Below, one piece after another: positions 43,011-52,062 of a DNA stretch of 64,000 nucleotides (position 1 is its first letter; each line of letters starts with the position of its first letter). Below the pieces are notes generated by a model. The model worked only from the letters and a program-made list of their open reading frames with translations, was not told where the DNA came from and made no database searches. A program made the translations under genes and the position numbers. This DNA is from Natrinema caseinilyticum (GTDB taxonomy: Archaea; Halobacteriota; Halobacteria; Halobacteriales; Natrialbaceae), in the NCBI RefSeq assembly GCF_024227435.1, contig NZ_CP100446.1:372001-436000 (forward strand), read 5' to 3'.

Positions 43011-44417
43011 ATGGGTCATATGTCAGATTCGACTGGCAGCAATTCGCGGGTGGCGGGGTTCTTCGGGTTCGAAGAACACGGTACCGACTTGAAAACAGAG
43101 GTGGTCGCGGGGATAACGACGTTCCTCACGATGTCGTACATCATCGTCGTCAACCCCGCGATTCTCTCCGCGGCGATCCAGATAGACGGATACAGTTCGC
43201 AGGAGGTGTTCCAGATGATCGCCATCGCGACGATCCTTTCGTCGGTGATCGGCATTCTCGTAATGGCCCTGTACGCGAATCGTCCGTTCGGTCTGGCGCC
43301 GGGGATGGGGCTGAACGCGTACTTCGCATTTACCGTCGTCATCGGGCTCGGGGTACCGTGGCAAACGGCACTCGCGGCCGTCTTCGTCGAGGGGATCGTT
43401 TTCGTTCTGCTGACGGCCGTCGGTGCGAGGCGGTACATCATCGAACTGTTCCCGGAGCCGGTCAAGTTCGCTGTCGGCGCCGGTATCGGGTTGTTCCTCC
43501 TGTTGCTCGGCCTCATCGAGATGAACGTTATCGTCGCGGCCGATGCGACGCTGGTCCAGTTGAACGATATCGCGACGGACCCGGTCGCGCTTCTCTCGCT
43601 CGCGGGGCTCGGATTGACGCTCGTTCTCTACGCGAAGGGTATCACCGGTGCGATCATCGTGGGGATACTCACGACGGCGCTCGCCGGTTGGGGGCTTACG
43701 CTGGGTGGCGTCGTAGATCGAGGGGTGCTCGCGCCGGAAAGCCTCTCCTCGGCGCAATACGATATCACGCCGCTGTTCGGCGCGTTCGTCGACGGCTTCG
43801 GCGATATCGAACCGGCGACGTTCGCGCTCGTCGTGTTCACGTTCTTCTTCGTCGACTTCTTCGATACCGCGGGCACGTTGATCGGCGTCTCCCAGTTCGG
43901 GGGATTCCTCGACGATAACGGCGACTTGCCCGAGATGGAGAAACCGCTCATGGCCGACGCGGTCGGCACCACGGCCGGCGCGATACTCGGGACGTCGACG
44001 GTGACGACCTTCGTCGAGAGTTCGTCCGGGGTCGAAGAGGGCGGCCGGACGGGGATGACGGCGCTTACGGTCGGCGTTTGCTTCCTGGTGTCCCTCCTGG
44101 CCGTCCCTCTCATTACCGCAGTCCCGCAGTACGCGTCCTATCTCGCGCTCGTCGTCGTCGGACTCATCATGCTGGGGGGTGTGACGGACATCGACTGGGG
44201 CAACTCGGCCTGGCTCATCCCGAGCGGCCTCACGATTACCGTCATGCCGCTTACGGCCTCCATCGCGGACGGACTCGCGGCAGGGATCGTCAGTTATCCG
44301 ATTGTCAAGGCGTCGATGGGAGAACTGGACGACGTCCGCCCGGGGCAGTGGGCGCTCGCCGTGGCGTTCGTCCTCTATTACTACGTCACCGCGGGAGGTA
44401 TCATATCTGGAACGTGA
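43011..44417 (+). CDS. NCS2-family purine permease (AzgA/PbuG type)
   Basis: A 468-residue permease with about 12 hydrophobic segments. TTFLTMSYIIVVNPAIL in the first, GLAPGMGLNAYFAF, FFFVDFFDTAGTLIGV and GTSTVTTFVESSSGVEEGGRTG are signatures of the AzgA-like hypoxanthine/guanine/adenine branch. It should import purines by proton or sodium symport. ATG 43011 was chosen since a CTTTTTATTG box lies 20-25 bases upstream; ATG 43020 is possible. It starts divergently from the pdxS remnant. Confidence 0.9.
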   Translation: MGHMSDSTGSNSRVAGFFGFEEHGTDLKTEVVAGITTFLTMSYIIVVNPAILSAAIQIDGYSSQEVFQMIAIATILSSVIGILVMALYANRPFGLAPGMGLNAYFAFTVVIGLGVPWQTALAAVFVEGIVFVLLTAVGARRYIIELFPEPVKFAVGAGIGLFLLLLGLIEMNVIVAADATLVQLNDIATDPVALLSLAGLGLTLVLYAKGITGAIIVGILTTALAGWGLTLGGVVDRGVLAPESLSSAQYDITPLFGAFVDGFGDIEPATFALVVFTFFFVDFFDTAGTLIGVSQFGGFLDDNGDLPEMEKPLMADAVGTTAGAILGTSTVTTFVESSSGVEEGGRTGMTALTVGVCFLVSLLAVPLITAVPQYASYLALVVVGLIMLGGVTDIDWGNSAWLIPSGLTITVMPLTASIADGLAAGIVSYPIVKASMGELDDVRPGQWALAVAFVLYYYVTAGGIISGT

Positions 44418-44591
44418 TCGATCGGTTGGCGTTCGTACATTCGAATCCACGATACGGCCAATAGATCCCGAAATAATACGATAGTACACCTATTTGTGTC
44501 TATGTGCCGTCCTTTTCCGAAATTCATTGGCTAAACTCCCTCCTTACAAAGAATTTATCAAGGACGGGAGTGATCTGGAGTATGTTAGCCT

Positions 44592-45977
44592 ATGTCATCC
44601 AGTGACGGATCGATAGACCTGGCGTACGAATTAGAAGACAAACCACCAATACCAGAGGCAATTTTACTCGGATTGCAACACGTCTCGGCGATGTTCGTCC
44701 CGACGGTCGCCGTCGCGATCATCGTCGCCGGTGCGGTCGGTGTCAGCGGCGGTGACACGACGTACCTCATTCAGATGGTACTGGTATTCTCCGGCCTGGC
44801 GACGCTCGTCCAGGTCTTCCCGGTCGGCCCGGTCGGTGCGAGACTCCCGATCGTAATGGGGACGAGTTTCGCGTTCGTCGGCGCGGCGATAGCCATCGGC
44901 GGACAGTACGGACTCGATGCGGTCTTCGGCGCGGTCGTCATCGGTGCGCTGGTCGAAATCCTGATCGGCTGGCAGTACGAGCGGATCAAGGGGCTGTTCC
45001 CGCCGCTCGTCACCGGCCTCATCGTCATGATCCTCGGTCTGTACCTGATACCGGTCGGGATGGACTACATGGCGGGCGGCGTCGGCGCGTCCGATTACGG
45101 CTCGTACACGAACCTCGGCCTCGCGTTGCTCGTTCTGGGGATCACCGTCGGGATGAACCTGTTCATGGAGGGGATCTGGCGACTCCTCAGCATTCTGATC
45201 GGCATCGTCGTCGGCTACGTCGTCGCCGTCGCCCTGGGTGTCGTCGATTTCTCCACGGTCGCGGACGCGGGCTGGTTCGCACTCCCGGTTCCGGGCCGAT
45301 TCGGGTTCCAGTTCGAACCGGTCGCCATCCTGACGATCACCGCGATTCACATTACCGCGGCGATAGAGTCGATCGGTGACATGTCCGGGATCACGGCCGC
45401 AGAGGGTCGAAACCCTGACGACGACGAAATCGGCGGCGGGCTGTTCGTCGACGGTCTCGGCAGTTCGCTGGGCGCCATTTTCGGCGCGTTCCCGCTGACG
45501 ACGTTCTCGCAGAACGTAGGGATTATCAACTTCACCGGCGTCATGAGCCGCTACGTGGTCGGCATCAGCGGGGCCGTGCTGCTGGTGCTCGGATTCATTC
45601 CGAAAGTCAGCGCCGTCGTCGCGACGATCCCCAGCGCCGTTCTCGGCGGCGCGGTGATCGTCATGTTCGGCATGGTGATGGCGAGCGGCCTCCGGCTCAT
45701 CTTCCTGAACGAACGCATGAATCGGCGGAACATGGTCATCATGGCCGTCTCGATCGGCCTCGGTCTCGGCGTCGAAGTGCGGGCCGAGATCTTCGAGGCC
45801 ATGCCGACCGGCGTCAGCATCTTCTTCGGCAACGCGATCATCGTGACCGCGATCTGTGCGGTCGTGCTCAACACGCTCGTCCCGCGACCGGACGGCGGCT
45901 ACGAGATGGGCCTCGAGGAACCGGTCGACGGGGACGACCCGTCACCGGCCGAGCCCGCTGCCACGCAGGAAGACTAA
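44592..45977 (+). CDS. NCS2-family uracil/xanthine permease
   Basis: A 461-residue permease with about 12-14 membrane spans. GLQHVSAMFVPTVAVAIIVAG at the start, GTSFAFVGAAIAI, LFPPLVTGLIVMILGLYLIPVG and EGRNPDDDEIGGGLFVDGLGSSLGAIFGAFPLTTFSQNVGI (the signature helix region with the QNVG motif) place it in the UraA/XanQ group. In this context xanthine or uric acid is likely. It follows the AzgA-type permease in the same direction with 174 bases between. Confidence 0.9.
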   Translation: MSSSDGSIDLAYELEDKPPIPEAILLGLQHVSAMFVPTVAVAIIVAGAVGVSGGDTTYLIQMVLVFSGLATLVQVFPVGPVGARLPIVMGTSFAFVGAAIAIGGQYGLDAVFGAVVIGALVEILIGWQYERIKGLFPPLVTGLIVMILGLYLIPVGMDYMAGGVGASDYGSYTNLGLALLVLGITVGMNLFMEGIWRLLSILIGIVVGYVVAVALGVVDFSTVADAGWFALPVPGRFGFQFEPVAILTITAIHITAAIESIGDMSGITAAEGRNPDDDEIGGGLFVDGLGSSLGAIFGAFPLTTFSQNVGIINFTGVMSRYVVGISGAVLLVLGFIPKVSAVVATIPSAVLGGAVIVMFGMVMASGLRLIFLNERMNRRNMVIMAVSIGLGLGVEVRAEIFEAMPTGVSIFFGNAIIVTAICAVVLNTLVPRPDGGYEMGLEEPVDGDDPSPAEPAATQED

Positions 45978-46170
45978 CCGCTGGCAACCCGCCGACCGTT
46001 CCGTCTTGCACGAAGAGTAATGGCCCACGAAATACGTAGTATACACGAAACTCAGTCATGATCACAGAGTGGACACCCACCGAACGGCTGTCTGGACCAG
46101 TTCGGAACGATCGCACGTTCGGTACGGCAACGATCACTGCAGCACGTGCCAGTCACGGTCGGATCCGCCC

Positions 46171-47841
46171 ATGAGCCGCGTCGACACCCTCGTTCGAGGC
46201 ACGCTCGTCAACGTCAACACCGGCGTCCTCGAGGACCGGGCGATCGCGATAGACGACGGAGAGATCGTGGCACTCGAGGAACGGCCGGCGGACCGTGAAC
46301 TCGAGGCCGAGTACGTGGCACCGGGGCTGATCGACGCACACGTCCACGTCGAATCGAGCATGGTCACGGTGGCGCAGTACGGCGAAGCGATGGTTCCGCG
46401 CGGGGTAACCAGCATCGTCCACGATCCCCACGAGATCGCCAACGTCCTCGGCGCCGACGGCGTCCGGGCCGCCTTCGACGACGCGAGACAGACCCCGTTG
46501 AAGGTCCGGTTCGGCGTCCCGTCGAGCGTTCCCGCGTCGACCTTACAGGACGGCGGTGCGACGCTCGACGCCGACGCCGTCGCCTCCCTGCTCGATCACG
46601 AACTCGTCGTCGCGCTCGCGGAGGTGATGGACCTCCCCGCCCTCGTCGGTGGGGACGAGGATCTCCACGCGAAGATCGAAGCCGCACGCGAGCGCGACCT
46701 GACGGTCGACGGCCATCTCCCGCGGGTGTCCGGATCGGACCTCCAGGAAGCCGCGCGATTCCTCGACAACGATCACGAGAGCATCACCCGAACCGAGGCT
46801 CGAGAGAAAATCGACCTCGGGTTCAGAGTCTATCTGCGCGAAGGATCCTCGACGAAGAACCTCGCCGACCTCGTCGGTCTCGTCGACGACGTTCCCACGC
46901 GTCGGCTGTCGCTGTGTACGGACGACCGCGACGTGGTCGATCTGGTCGAAAACGGCGGCGTCGACTTCGCGGTGCGAAAGGCGATCGACGAGGGCGTCGA
47001 CCCGGTCGAGGCCGTTCAAATGGCGACGCTGAACACCGCCGAATCGTACGACCTTCCGTTCGGCCGGATCGAACCCGGCGCACCGGCCGATCTGGTGCTG
47101 CTAGAGGACCTCGAGTCGTGGCGCGTCGAGCACGTGCTCGTCGACGGGGACATCGATCCCACGGCTACCGAGCGCGACCCGCCGTCGACCGCGCTTTCGA
47201 CGGGAACCGTCGATTTCGAACCGGTCACGGCTGCCGACCTCGCACTCGCCGCCCCGGCGTCGACCGCGGAGCGCGCCGAGGTCCGCGTTATCGACCTCGT
47301 CGAGGGGATTCAGACGGGACGGGCCGAGGCCTCCCTTCCCGTCGTCGACGGAACGATCCACCCGGCGCCCGACGAGGACGTGCTTCCGATCGCGGTCGTC
47401 GAACGACACGGTACCGACGCGGGTATCGGTCGCGGCTTCGTCAGCGGGCTTGGCCTCGAACGCGGCGCGATCGGGTCGACGGTCGCCCACGACGCGCACA
47501 ACTGCGTCGTCGCGGGCGCGTCGTACGATACGATGGCTCGAGTCGCGAACCACCTCCGGGACGTCGACGGTGGGATCGCCGTGTGCGAACCGGACGGCGA
47601 CGGAGCCGAGATGTCGTCGATTCCGCTACCGGTCGCGGGCCTGATGTCCGACGATCCGCTGGCGGCCGTCTACGAGCGGTTCAAGGCGGTCACCGACCGC
47701 GCGGAGGCCCTCGGTCTCGACCGTCACGGACTGATGACCCTCTCGTTTCTCGCCCTCGAAGTGATCCCCGAGTACCGGCTGACGAATCGGGGACTGGTCG
47801 ACGTCGAGCGCTGGGACCACGTCGACGTCGTGATCGAGTAA
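46171..47841 (+). CDS. ade: Adenine deaminase
   Basis: A 556-residue Ade-type adenine deaminase. Metal ligands are PGLIDAHVHVESSM, VHDPHEIAN and DGHLPRVSG; LSLCTDDRD carries the catalytic aspartate, and the C-terminal part holds GSTVAHDAHNCVVAG and GGIAVCEPDGD. It converts adenine to hypoxanthine and ammonia, feeding the molybdenum hydroxylases. An open extension upstream of ATG 46171 is not family-like. The start lies between the permease and Tus-type genes, all in one direction. Confidence 0.9.
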   Translation: MSRVDTLVRGTLVNVNTGVLEDRAIAIDDGEIVALEERPADRELEAEYVAPGLIDAHVHVESSMVTVAQYGEAMVPRGVTSIVHDPHEIANVLGADGVRAAFDDARQTPLKVRFGVPSSVPASTLQDGGATLDADAVASLLDHELVVALAEVMDLPALVGGDEDLHAKIEAARERDLTVDGHLPRVSGSDLQEAARFLDNDHESITRTEAREKIDLGFRVYLREGSSTKNLADLVGLVDDVPTRRLSLCTDDRDVVDLVENGGVDFAVRKAIDEGVDPVEAVQMATLNTAESYDLPFGRIEPGAPADLVLLEDLESWRVEHVLVDGDIDPTATERDPPSTALSTGTVDFEPVTAADLALAAPASTAERAEVRVIDLVEGIQTGRAEASLPVVDGTIHPAPDEDVLPIAVVERHGTDAGIGRGFVSGLGLERGAIGSTVAHDAHNCVVAGASYDTMARVANHLRDVDGGIAVCEPDGDGAEMSSIPLPVAGLMSDDPLAAVYERFKAVTDRAEALGLDRHGLMTLSFLALEVIPEYRLTNRGLVDVERWDHVDVVIE

Positions 47842-47965
47842 GTGGGCGCCGCCGGCGCAGTCTCGCGTCCCGTTCGGACGGACGCGAACTCCGATCGTCG
47901 TCCCGCCTGCCCCGAACGTTGTGGGATGCTAACTCTTATTATCGCAGTCGGCCAACGTCTCGGAT

Positions 47966-48337
47966 ATGATCCACGTGGGGTTTTTGCTCACCGGCGGCCC
48001 CTTCGACAGCGAACGGTGGCGGACCGCCTACGAACTCGGCCGGGCGGCGCTCGACGCCGGCCACGAGGTCACGTACTTTCACTATCTCGACGGCGCGTAC
48101 GTCCCGGTATCCGACCAGCACCTCCCCGACTGTTCGGACGCGGGGCTGTACGACGAGATGCCCACGGAGAAGTTCCAGGACCTGATCGACGACGGCGCGA
48201 CGGTCTTCTGTTGCGGTCTCTGCGTGAACGCACGCGGTATCGACGCCGAAACCGACTACCCCGACGGCGTCGAGGTCGGCTTGCTACCGGATCTGGCGGA
48301 TATCCTCGGGGAAGCCGACAGGGTGATCTCCCTGTGA
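47966..48337 (+). CDS. DsrE/TusD-like sulfur relay subunit
   Basis: A 123-residue DsrE-fold protein: VGFLLTGGPFDSERWRTAYELGRAALDAGHEVTYFHYLDG at the start, and ATVFCCGLCVNARGI with three cysteines (82, 83, 86); Cys86 corresponds to the active cysteine of TusD. The gene starts a four-gene coupled run (tusD-tusC-tusB-xdhC/yqeB) with overlaps of four bases or a two-base gap. The TATA-like TTATTA near 47936 is the likely promoter. It probably carries persulfide or perselenide. Confidence 0.82.
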   Translation: MIHVGFLLTGGPFDSERWRTAYELGRAALDAGHEVTYFHYLDGAYVPVSDQHLPDCSDAGLYDEMPTEKFQDLIDDGATVFCCGLCVNARGIDAETDYPDGVEVGLLPDLADILGEADRVISL

Positions 48338-48687
48338 AACGAGACGTCGTCGTCTTGCTCACCCGGGGCCCGTACGGGCGCGTTCACGTCCCCGAAGGAC
48401 TCCGGGCGGCCCGCGGGGTCGCGGCCGGTTTCGACCGGCACGACGTCTCGGTCGTGTTCACACAGGACGGAATCTACGCCGCTCGAGCGGCCGTCGACCG
48501 CGATGCGCTCAACATGACCGGCCACCTCGTCGATCTGGCCGAGGAGGACGGCGACCTGTTCGTCGACGGGGCGTCGATGGCGGCGCGAGACGTGACGCCC
48601 GACGAGATCGCGGCCGACGTCGGTGTCCGTTCCGGCGAGGAAATCGCGACGATGATCGAACGAGCGGATCACACCCTCGACTTTTGA
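48334..48687 (+). CDS. DsrF/TusC-like sulfur relay subunit
   Basis: A 117-residue protein with a GTG start overlapping the preceding stop (GTGA). VVVLLTRGPYGRVHVPEGLRAARGVAAGFDRHDVSVVFTQDGIYAA is the DsrF-like core, ending in SGEEIATMIERADHTLDF. It contains no cysteine, which is usual in the TusC role of structural partner for TusB and TusD. It belongs to the coupled group leading to the XdhC-YqeB gene. Confidence 0.82.
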   Translation: MKRDVVVLLTRGPYGRVHVPEGLRAARGVAAGFDRHDVSVVFTQDGIYAARAAVDRDALNMTGHLVDLAEEDGDLFVDGASMAARDVTPDEIAADVGVRSGEEIATMIERADHTLDF

Positions 48688-48689
48688 CA

Positions 48690-48935
48690 ATGTTGTACCT
48701 GATAGACAAACCGATGGCGGAAGTCGGATTGCGAACGGCGGCGAACGACGCCGACGGAATCGTCGTCCTGATCCAGGACGGCGTCCTGCTCGACCCGGAC
48801 CTCGACGCGCCGACGCTGGCGGTCGAACGGGACGTCGAAATGCGCGGTCTGTGCCTCCCCGAACGAATCGATACCGTCACGTACGACGAACTGATCTCGC
48901 TCATGGTCGATCACGAGGTGACGTCGTTCGTATGA
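48690..48935 (+). CDS. DsrH/TusB-like sulfur relay subunit
   Basis: An 81-residue protein; MLYLIDKP and GIVVLIQDGVLL are the TusB/DsrH hallmarks. Its single cysteine, Cys55 in RGLCLPERID, lies in the usual region for the DsrH active cysteine's neighbour rather than at the N-terminal part. Its stop overlaps the XdhC-YqeB ATG (ATGA). Three Tus subunits together suggest a TusBCD-like hexamer. Confidence 0.82.
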   Translation: MLYLIDKPMAEVGLRTAANDADGIVVLIQDGVLLDPDLDAPTLAVERDVEMRGLCLPERIDTVTYDELISLMVDHEVTSFV

Positions 48936-50509
48936 CGCTGTTCGATCGCGTGGACGACCTCGTCGCGCAGGGACGACCGGCCGCGATGCTGACGATCGTG
49001 GCCAAAGACGGCAGCGCGCCGCGGGACGTCGGGGCGAAAATGCTCGTGACCGACGACGACGAGTACGGGACGATCGGCGGCGGGACGGTCGAGGGACTGG
49101 CCGTCGAGGACGCCCGCGACGTCCTCCGCGGTGACGTGAATCCGGGCGTCCGGACGTACGAACTGCGCCCCGGTGGAAATACCGGCATGGTCTGTGGCGG
49201 TTCCATGGACGTCTTCATCGATCGGATCCGCGGCCGGGCGCGTCTCTACGTCGCGGGCGGCGGGCACATCGGCGTCGAACTCGCGGCGATGGCAACGCGA
49301 CTCGGCTACGACGTCACCGTCGTCGACGACCGCGAGGAGTACGCCGCTCCGGAGCGATTTTCCGCGGACGTCGACGTCGTTTGCGGCTCCTACGACGAGG
49401 TCCTCGCGGAACGTCCGATGACGTCGGAAACGGCGGTCGCCGTCGCGACGCGAAGCGGAACGTTCGACCGGCAGGCCGTCGCCGCCGCCCTCGACGGCGG
49501 CGCCGGCTACGTCGGCGTCGTCGCAAGCGTTGACAAGACGGCGCACATCTTCGACTCGTTGCTCGAGGACGGGTACTCGCGTCGAGACCTCGTTCGGGTC
49601 CGCGCGCCCGTCGGTCTCGACCTCGGCGGGGGCGGGCCCGCGGACGTCGCGCTCTCGATCCTCGCGGAGTTGCACCGCGATCGCCACGGTGCGACCGGCG
49701 AGCGCGCGAACCGACACGACGTCGAGGACCTCGTCGTCCTTCGGGGCGGCGGAGACCTCGGCAGCGGCGTGGCCTACCGCCTCCATCAGGCGGGCTTTCC
49801 GGTTATCGTGACCGAGACGGCCCGACCGACCGTCGTCCGACGCGCAGTCGCGTTCGGGACGGCGATGTACGACGGCGACGTCACCGTTCAGGGCGTGACG
49901 GGCCGTCGCGTTGCGGACGCGGACGAGGCGCTCGCCGTTCTCGCCGACGACGAGGTCCCGGTGCTCGAGGACCCCGACGGGACCGTCGTCGACGAACTGG
50001 AGCCCAGGGCCGTCGTCGATGCGATCATGGCCAAAGGAAAATTCGACACCGGAACGCGGCGAGACCTCGCAGACGTCGTCGTCGGCCTCGGTCCGGGGTT
50101 CGAGGCCGGCGAGAACGTGGACGCGGTCGTCGAAACCGATCGCGGACACGAACTCGGCCACGTCATTTACGACGGCGAACCCAGCCCGTACGACGGCGAA
50201 CCGGGCGAACGTCGCGGGTACACCCACGAACGCGTGCTCCGCGCACCGAGCGACGGCGTGTGGTCACCGTCGGTCGAAATCGGCGAGGCCGTCGAGGCGG
50301 AAACGACCGTCGGCTCCGTCGACGACGACCCCGTCGTCACGGAGATCGGGGGACTCGTCCGGGGGCTCGTTCACGACGGCGTTTCGGTTTCCGCCGGCGC
50401 GAAACTCGGCGACGTCGATCCCCGCGACGACGTCGACTACACGAAGATTTCGGACAAGGCGCTCTGTCTCGGCGGTGGCGTCCTGGAAGCGGTGCTCAAG
50501 CTCTCCTAG
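48932..50509 (+). CDS. XdhC-YqeB fusion: molybdenum hydroxylase maturation protein
   Basis: A 525-residue two-part protein. Residues 1-255 are XdhC: GSAPRDVGAKMLVTDDDEYGTIGGGTVEG and the NAD-type Rossmann LYVAGGGHIGVELAAMATRLGY. From about 266 a YqeB (EF2563-type) domain starts with VVLRGGGDLGSGVAYRLHQAGFPVIVTE and continues with TVVRRAVAFGTAMYDG, VVDAIMAKGKFDT, VVGLGPGFEAGENVDAVVET and RVLRAPSDGVW. In bacteria YqeB marks selenium-dependent molybdenum hydroxylases, and XdhC inserts sulfurated Mo cofactor. The fusion puts both in one chain, coupled by ATGA to the TusB-like gene. Confidence 0.88.
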   Translation: MTLFDRVDDLVAQGRPAAMLTIVAKDGSAPRDVGAKMLVTDDDEYGTIGGGTVEGLAVEDARDVLRGDVNPGVRTYELRPGGNTGMVCGGSMDVFIDRIRGRARLYVAGGGHIGVELAAMATRLGYDVTVVDDREEYAAPERFSADVDVVCGSYDEVLAERPMTSETAVAVATRSGTFDRQAVAAALDGGAGYVGVVASVDKTAHIFDSLLEDGYSRRDLVRVRAPVGLDLGGGGPADVALSILAELHRDRHGATGERANRHDVEDLVVLRGGGDLGSGVAYRLHQAGFPVIVTETARPTVVRRAVAFGTAMYDGDVTVQGVTGRRVADADEALAVLADDEVPVLEDPDGTVVDELEPRAVVDAIMAKGKFDTGTRRDLADVVVGLGPGFEAGENVDAVVETDRGHELGHVIYDGEPSPYDGEPGERRGYTHERVLRAPSDGVWSPSVEIGEAVEAETTVGSVDDDPVVTEIGGLVRGLVHDGVSVSAGAKLGDVDPRDDVDYTKISDKALCLGGGVLEAVLKLS

Positions 50510-50569
50510 CGTTCGTTTCCGGCGACCATCCTGCAAAGCCCGAATCGAACACTGGCGCCGTGTGGACGG

Positions 50570-51646
50570 TTAGCCCCGGATTCGTTCGACCGTCGGATCG
50601 ACCAGCGACGCGCCCGAGCTGGAGGTGACGCGGCCGACCTGGCGGTAGAAGACGTTCGCCGCCGAGAGGGCGGATTCGAACGCGTCGGTGCGTCCGTCCG
50701 GAACAGAGAGCAAGAGGCCACCGCTGGTCTCCGCGCTCTCGCCGTCCTCGAGACCGTAGCCGAAGAGCCGCGAGAGTTCGAGGGTGCCGTCGATGAGCGG
50801 AAGGTGCGTGAGTTCGACGCCGACGCCGGCGTTCTCCGCGAGGACGCGGGCCTGTCCGAGCAACCCGAAGCCGGTGATATCGGTCGCGGCCGTCGCGTAC
50901 TCGCGGGCCGCGAGCATCGCATCCCTGTTGGGCGTCGTCATCCACGCGAGCGCTTCGTCGGCGATGTCCTGGACGGGTCGCGCCGCCGTTTCGGCGATCG
51001 TGTCGCCGAACTCGCCGTCCCGCACGCGGAGTGCGCCCATCGCCGGTTGCGTTCCGAGGGGTTTCGTCAGATACAGCCGATCGGCCGCCGCGGCGCCGCT
51101 CGTTCGAAGAATGCGATCCGACGGTGCCGTGGCCACGACGGTGCCGCCGGCGATCGGCCACGGGTTCATGATGGTGTGCCCGCCCCCGACGACCCCGCCC
51201 ATTTCGTTCACCGCGTCGACGATCCCCCGCAGAACGTCCGTGGCTGCGCCCGTTACCTCCCGCGGAAGCCCGAGAACGACGAGGAACGTCAGATCGTCGC
51301 CGGCCCCGGTCGCGAAGGCGTCGCTGGCCGCATTACACGCGGCGACGCGGCCGAACTCGTACGGGTCGTCCACGATCGGCGTGAAGAAATCGATCGTCGA
51401 TACCAGACTGAGCCCGTCCGCGATCACGCGTGCGCTCGCATCCTCTCCGACGCCGACCTGCAGGTCCTCCTGCGCGCTCGATAATCCGACGTCCGCGAGC
51501 AACGAGTCGAGTTCGGCCTGTCCGACCTTGCACGAACAGCCGTGGAGTTCCGCGTATTCGGTCAGGGCAGGCGGCCGGTCGTCGCCGCCCTCGGCCACCC
51601 GGTCGTTTCCACCCTCGGCCGACCGATCGTCGCCGCCCTCAGTCAT
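50570..51646 (-). CDS. selD: SelD-like selenophosphate synthetase (orphan)
   Basis: A 358-residue ATP-dependent selenophosphate synthetase. The active motif ELHGCSCKVG (Cys37, Cys39, Lys40) matches the GCxCK of characterised SelD. GEDASARVIADGLSLVSTIDFFTPIVDDPYEFGRVAACNAASD carries the nucleotide and Mg ligands. The start overlaps the TusA stop by eight bases. Before the motif lies a threefold imperfect EGGDDR-type repeat. With no selA, selB or Sec gene visible, selenophosphate would serve another use, as in orphan-SelD organisms with Se-dependent Mo hydroxylases. Confidence 0.9.
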   Translation of the reverse strand: MTEGGDDRSAEGGNDRVAEGGDDRPPALTEYAELHGCSCKVGQAELDSLLADVGLSSAQEDLQVGVGEDASARVIADGLSLVSTIDFFTPIVDDPYEFGRVAACNAASDAFATGAGDDLTFLVVLGLPREVTGAATDVLRGIVDAVNEMGGVVGGGHTIMNPWPIAGGTVVATAPSDRILRTSGAAAADRLYLTKPLGTQPAMGALRVRDGEFGDTIAETAARPVQDIADEALAWMTTPNRDAMLAAREYATAATDITGFGLLGQARVLAENAGVGVELTHLPLIDGTLELSRLFGYGLEDGESAETSGGLLLSVPDGRTDAFESALSAANVFYRQVGRVTSSSGASLVDPTVERIRG

Positions 51647-51899
51647 CCGCATCCCCCGATGGGCTCGAGTCGCCTGGTGGACGGATAAGCAATTCGAAGC
51701 CGCCGTCGACGTCGTCGGGGACCGGTCGATCCTCGACTTCGTATCCGTGTTTCGTACACGTTCGTCGGAGATTCGACTCCGCTGGCGGGTAATCGCCTCG
51801 GACGAGCAGTTCGTCGCTCCGATCGAGTTCGGACAACCGCTCCCGGACGATGAGGGCGGGGCGCGGACACACTTCCCCCGTGACGTCCACACGTTCCAT
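51639..51899 (-). CDS. TusA/YedF-type sulfur (selenium) carrier protein, copy 2
   Basis: An 86-residue protein: VDVTGEVCPRPALIV holds Cys11 of CPxP, and GDYPPAESNLRRTCTKHGYEV is shared with the copy at 33008. In bacterial Se loci YedF has TusA followed by a DsrE domain; here TusA stands alone, and DsrE-type proteins are nearby in another operon. Gene order tusA then selD with an eight-base overlap implies coupled expression and supports a perselenide-carrier role. Confidence 0.87.
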   Translation of the reverse strand: MERVDVTGEVCPRPALIVRERLSELDRSDELLVRGDYPPAESNLRRTCTKHGYEVEDRPVPDDVDGGFELLIRPPGDSSPSGDADD

Positions 51900-52062
51900 A
51901 GGCTCTCTACCGAGTCCGTCCGAATAATTGTATCGCCGCAGCGGTCTGCGGGCCCGCCTCAGCCGTTTCTCGTGGACTCGCGTTGTGGGTCCTCGCTGCC
52001 CGCCTCGTCCGGCCTCCCGTTCGCGCCGTAACGCTCATGCCGTCGGCCAGTGAGTGATCGCT

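Noticed and set aside
43023-44489. A 488-codon frame antisense to the NCS2 permease
   Set aside because: The sense strand encodes a clear 12-span permease; the antisense product is charged and repetitive without domains.
50570-51646. Selenocysteine-containing SelD
   Set aside because: The active position is a cysteine codon, and no in-frame TGA in a conserved context was found.
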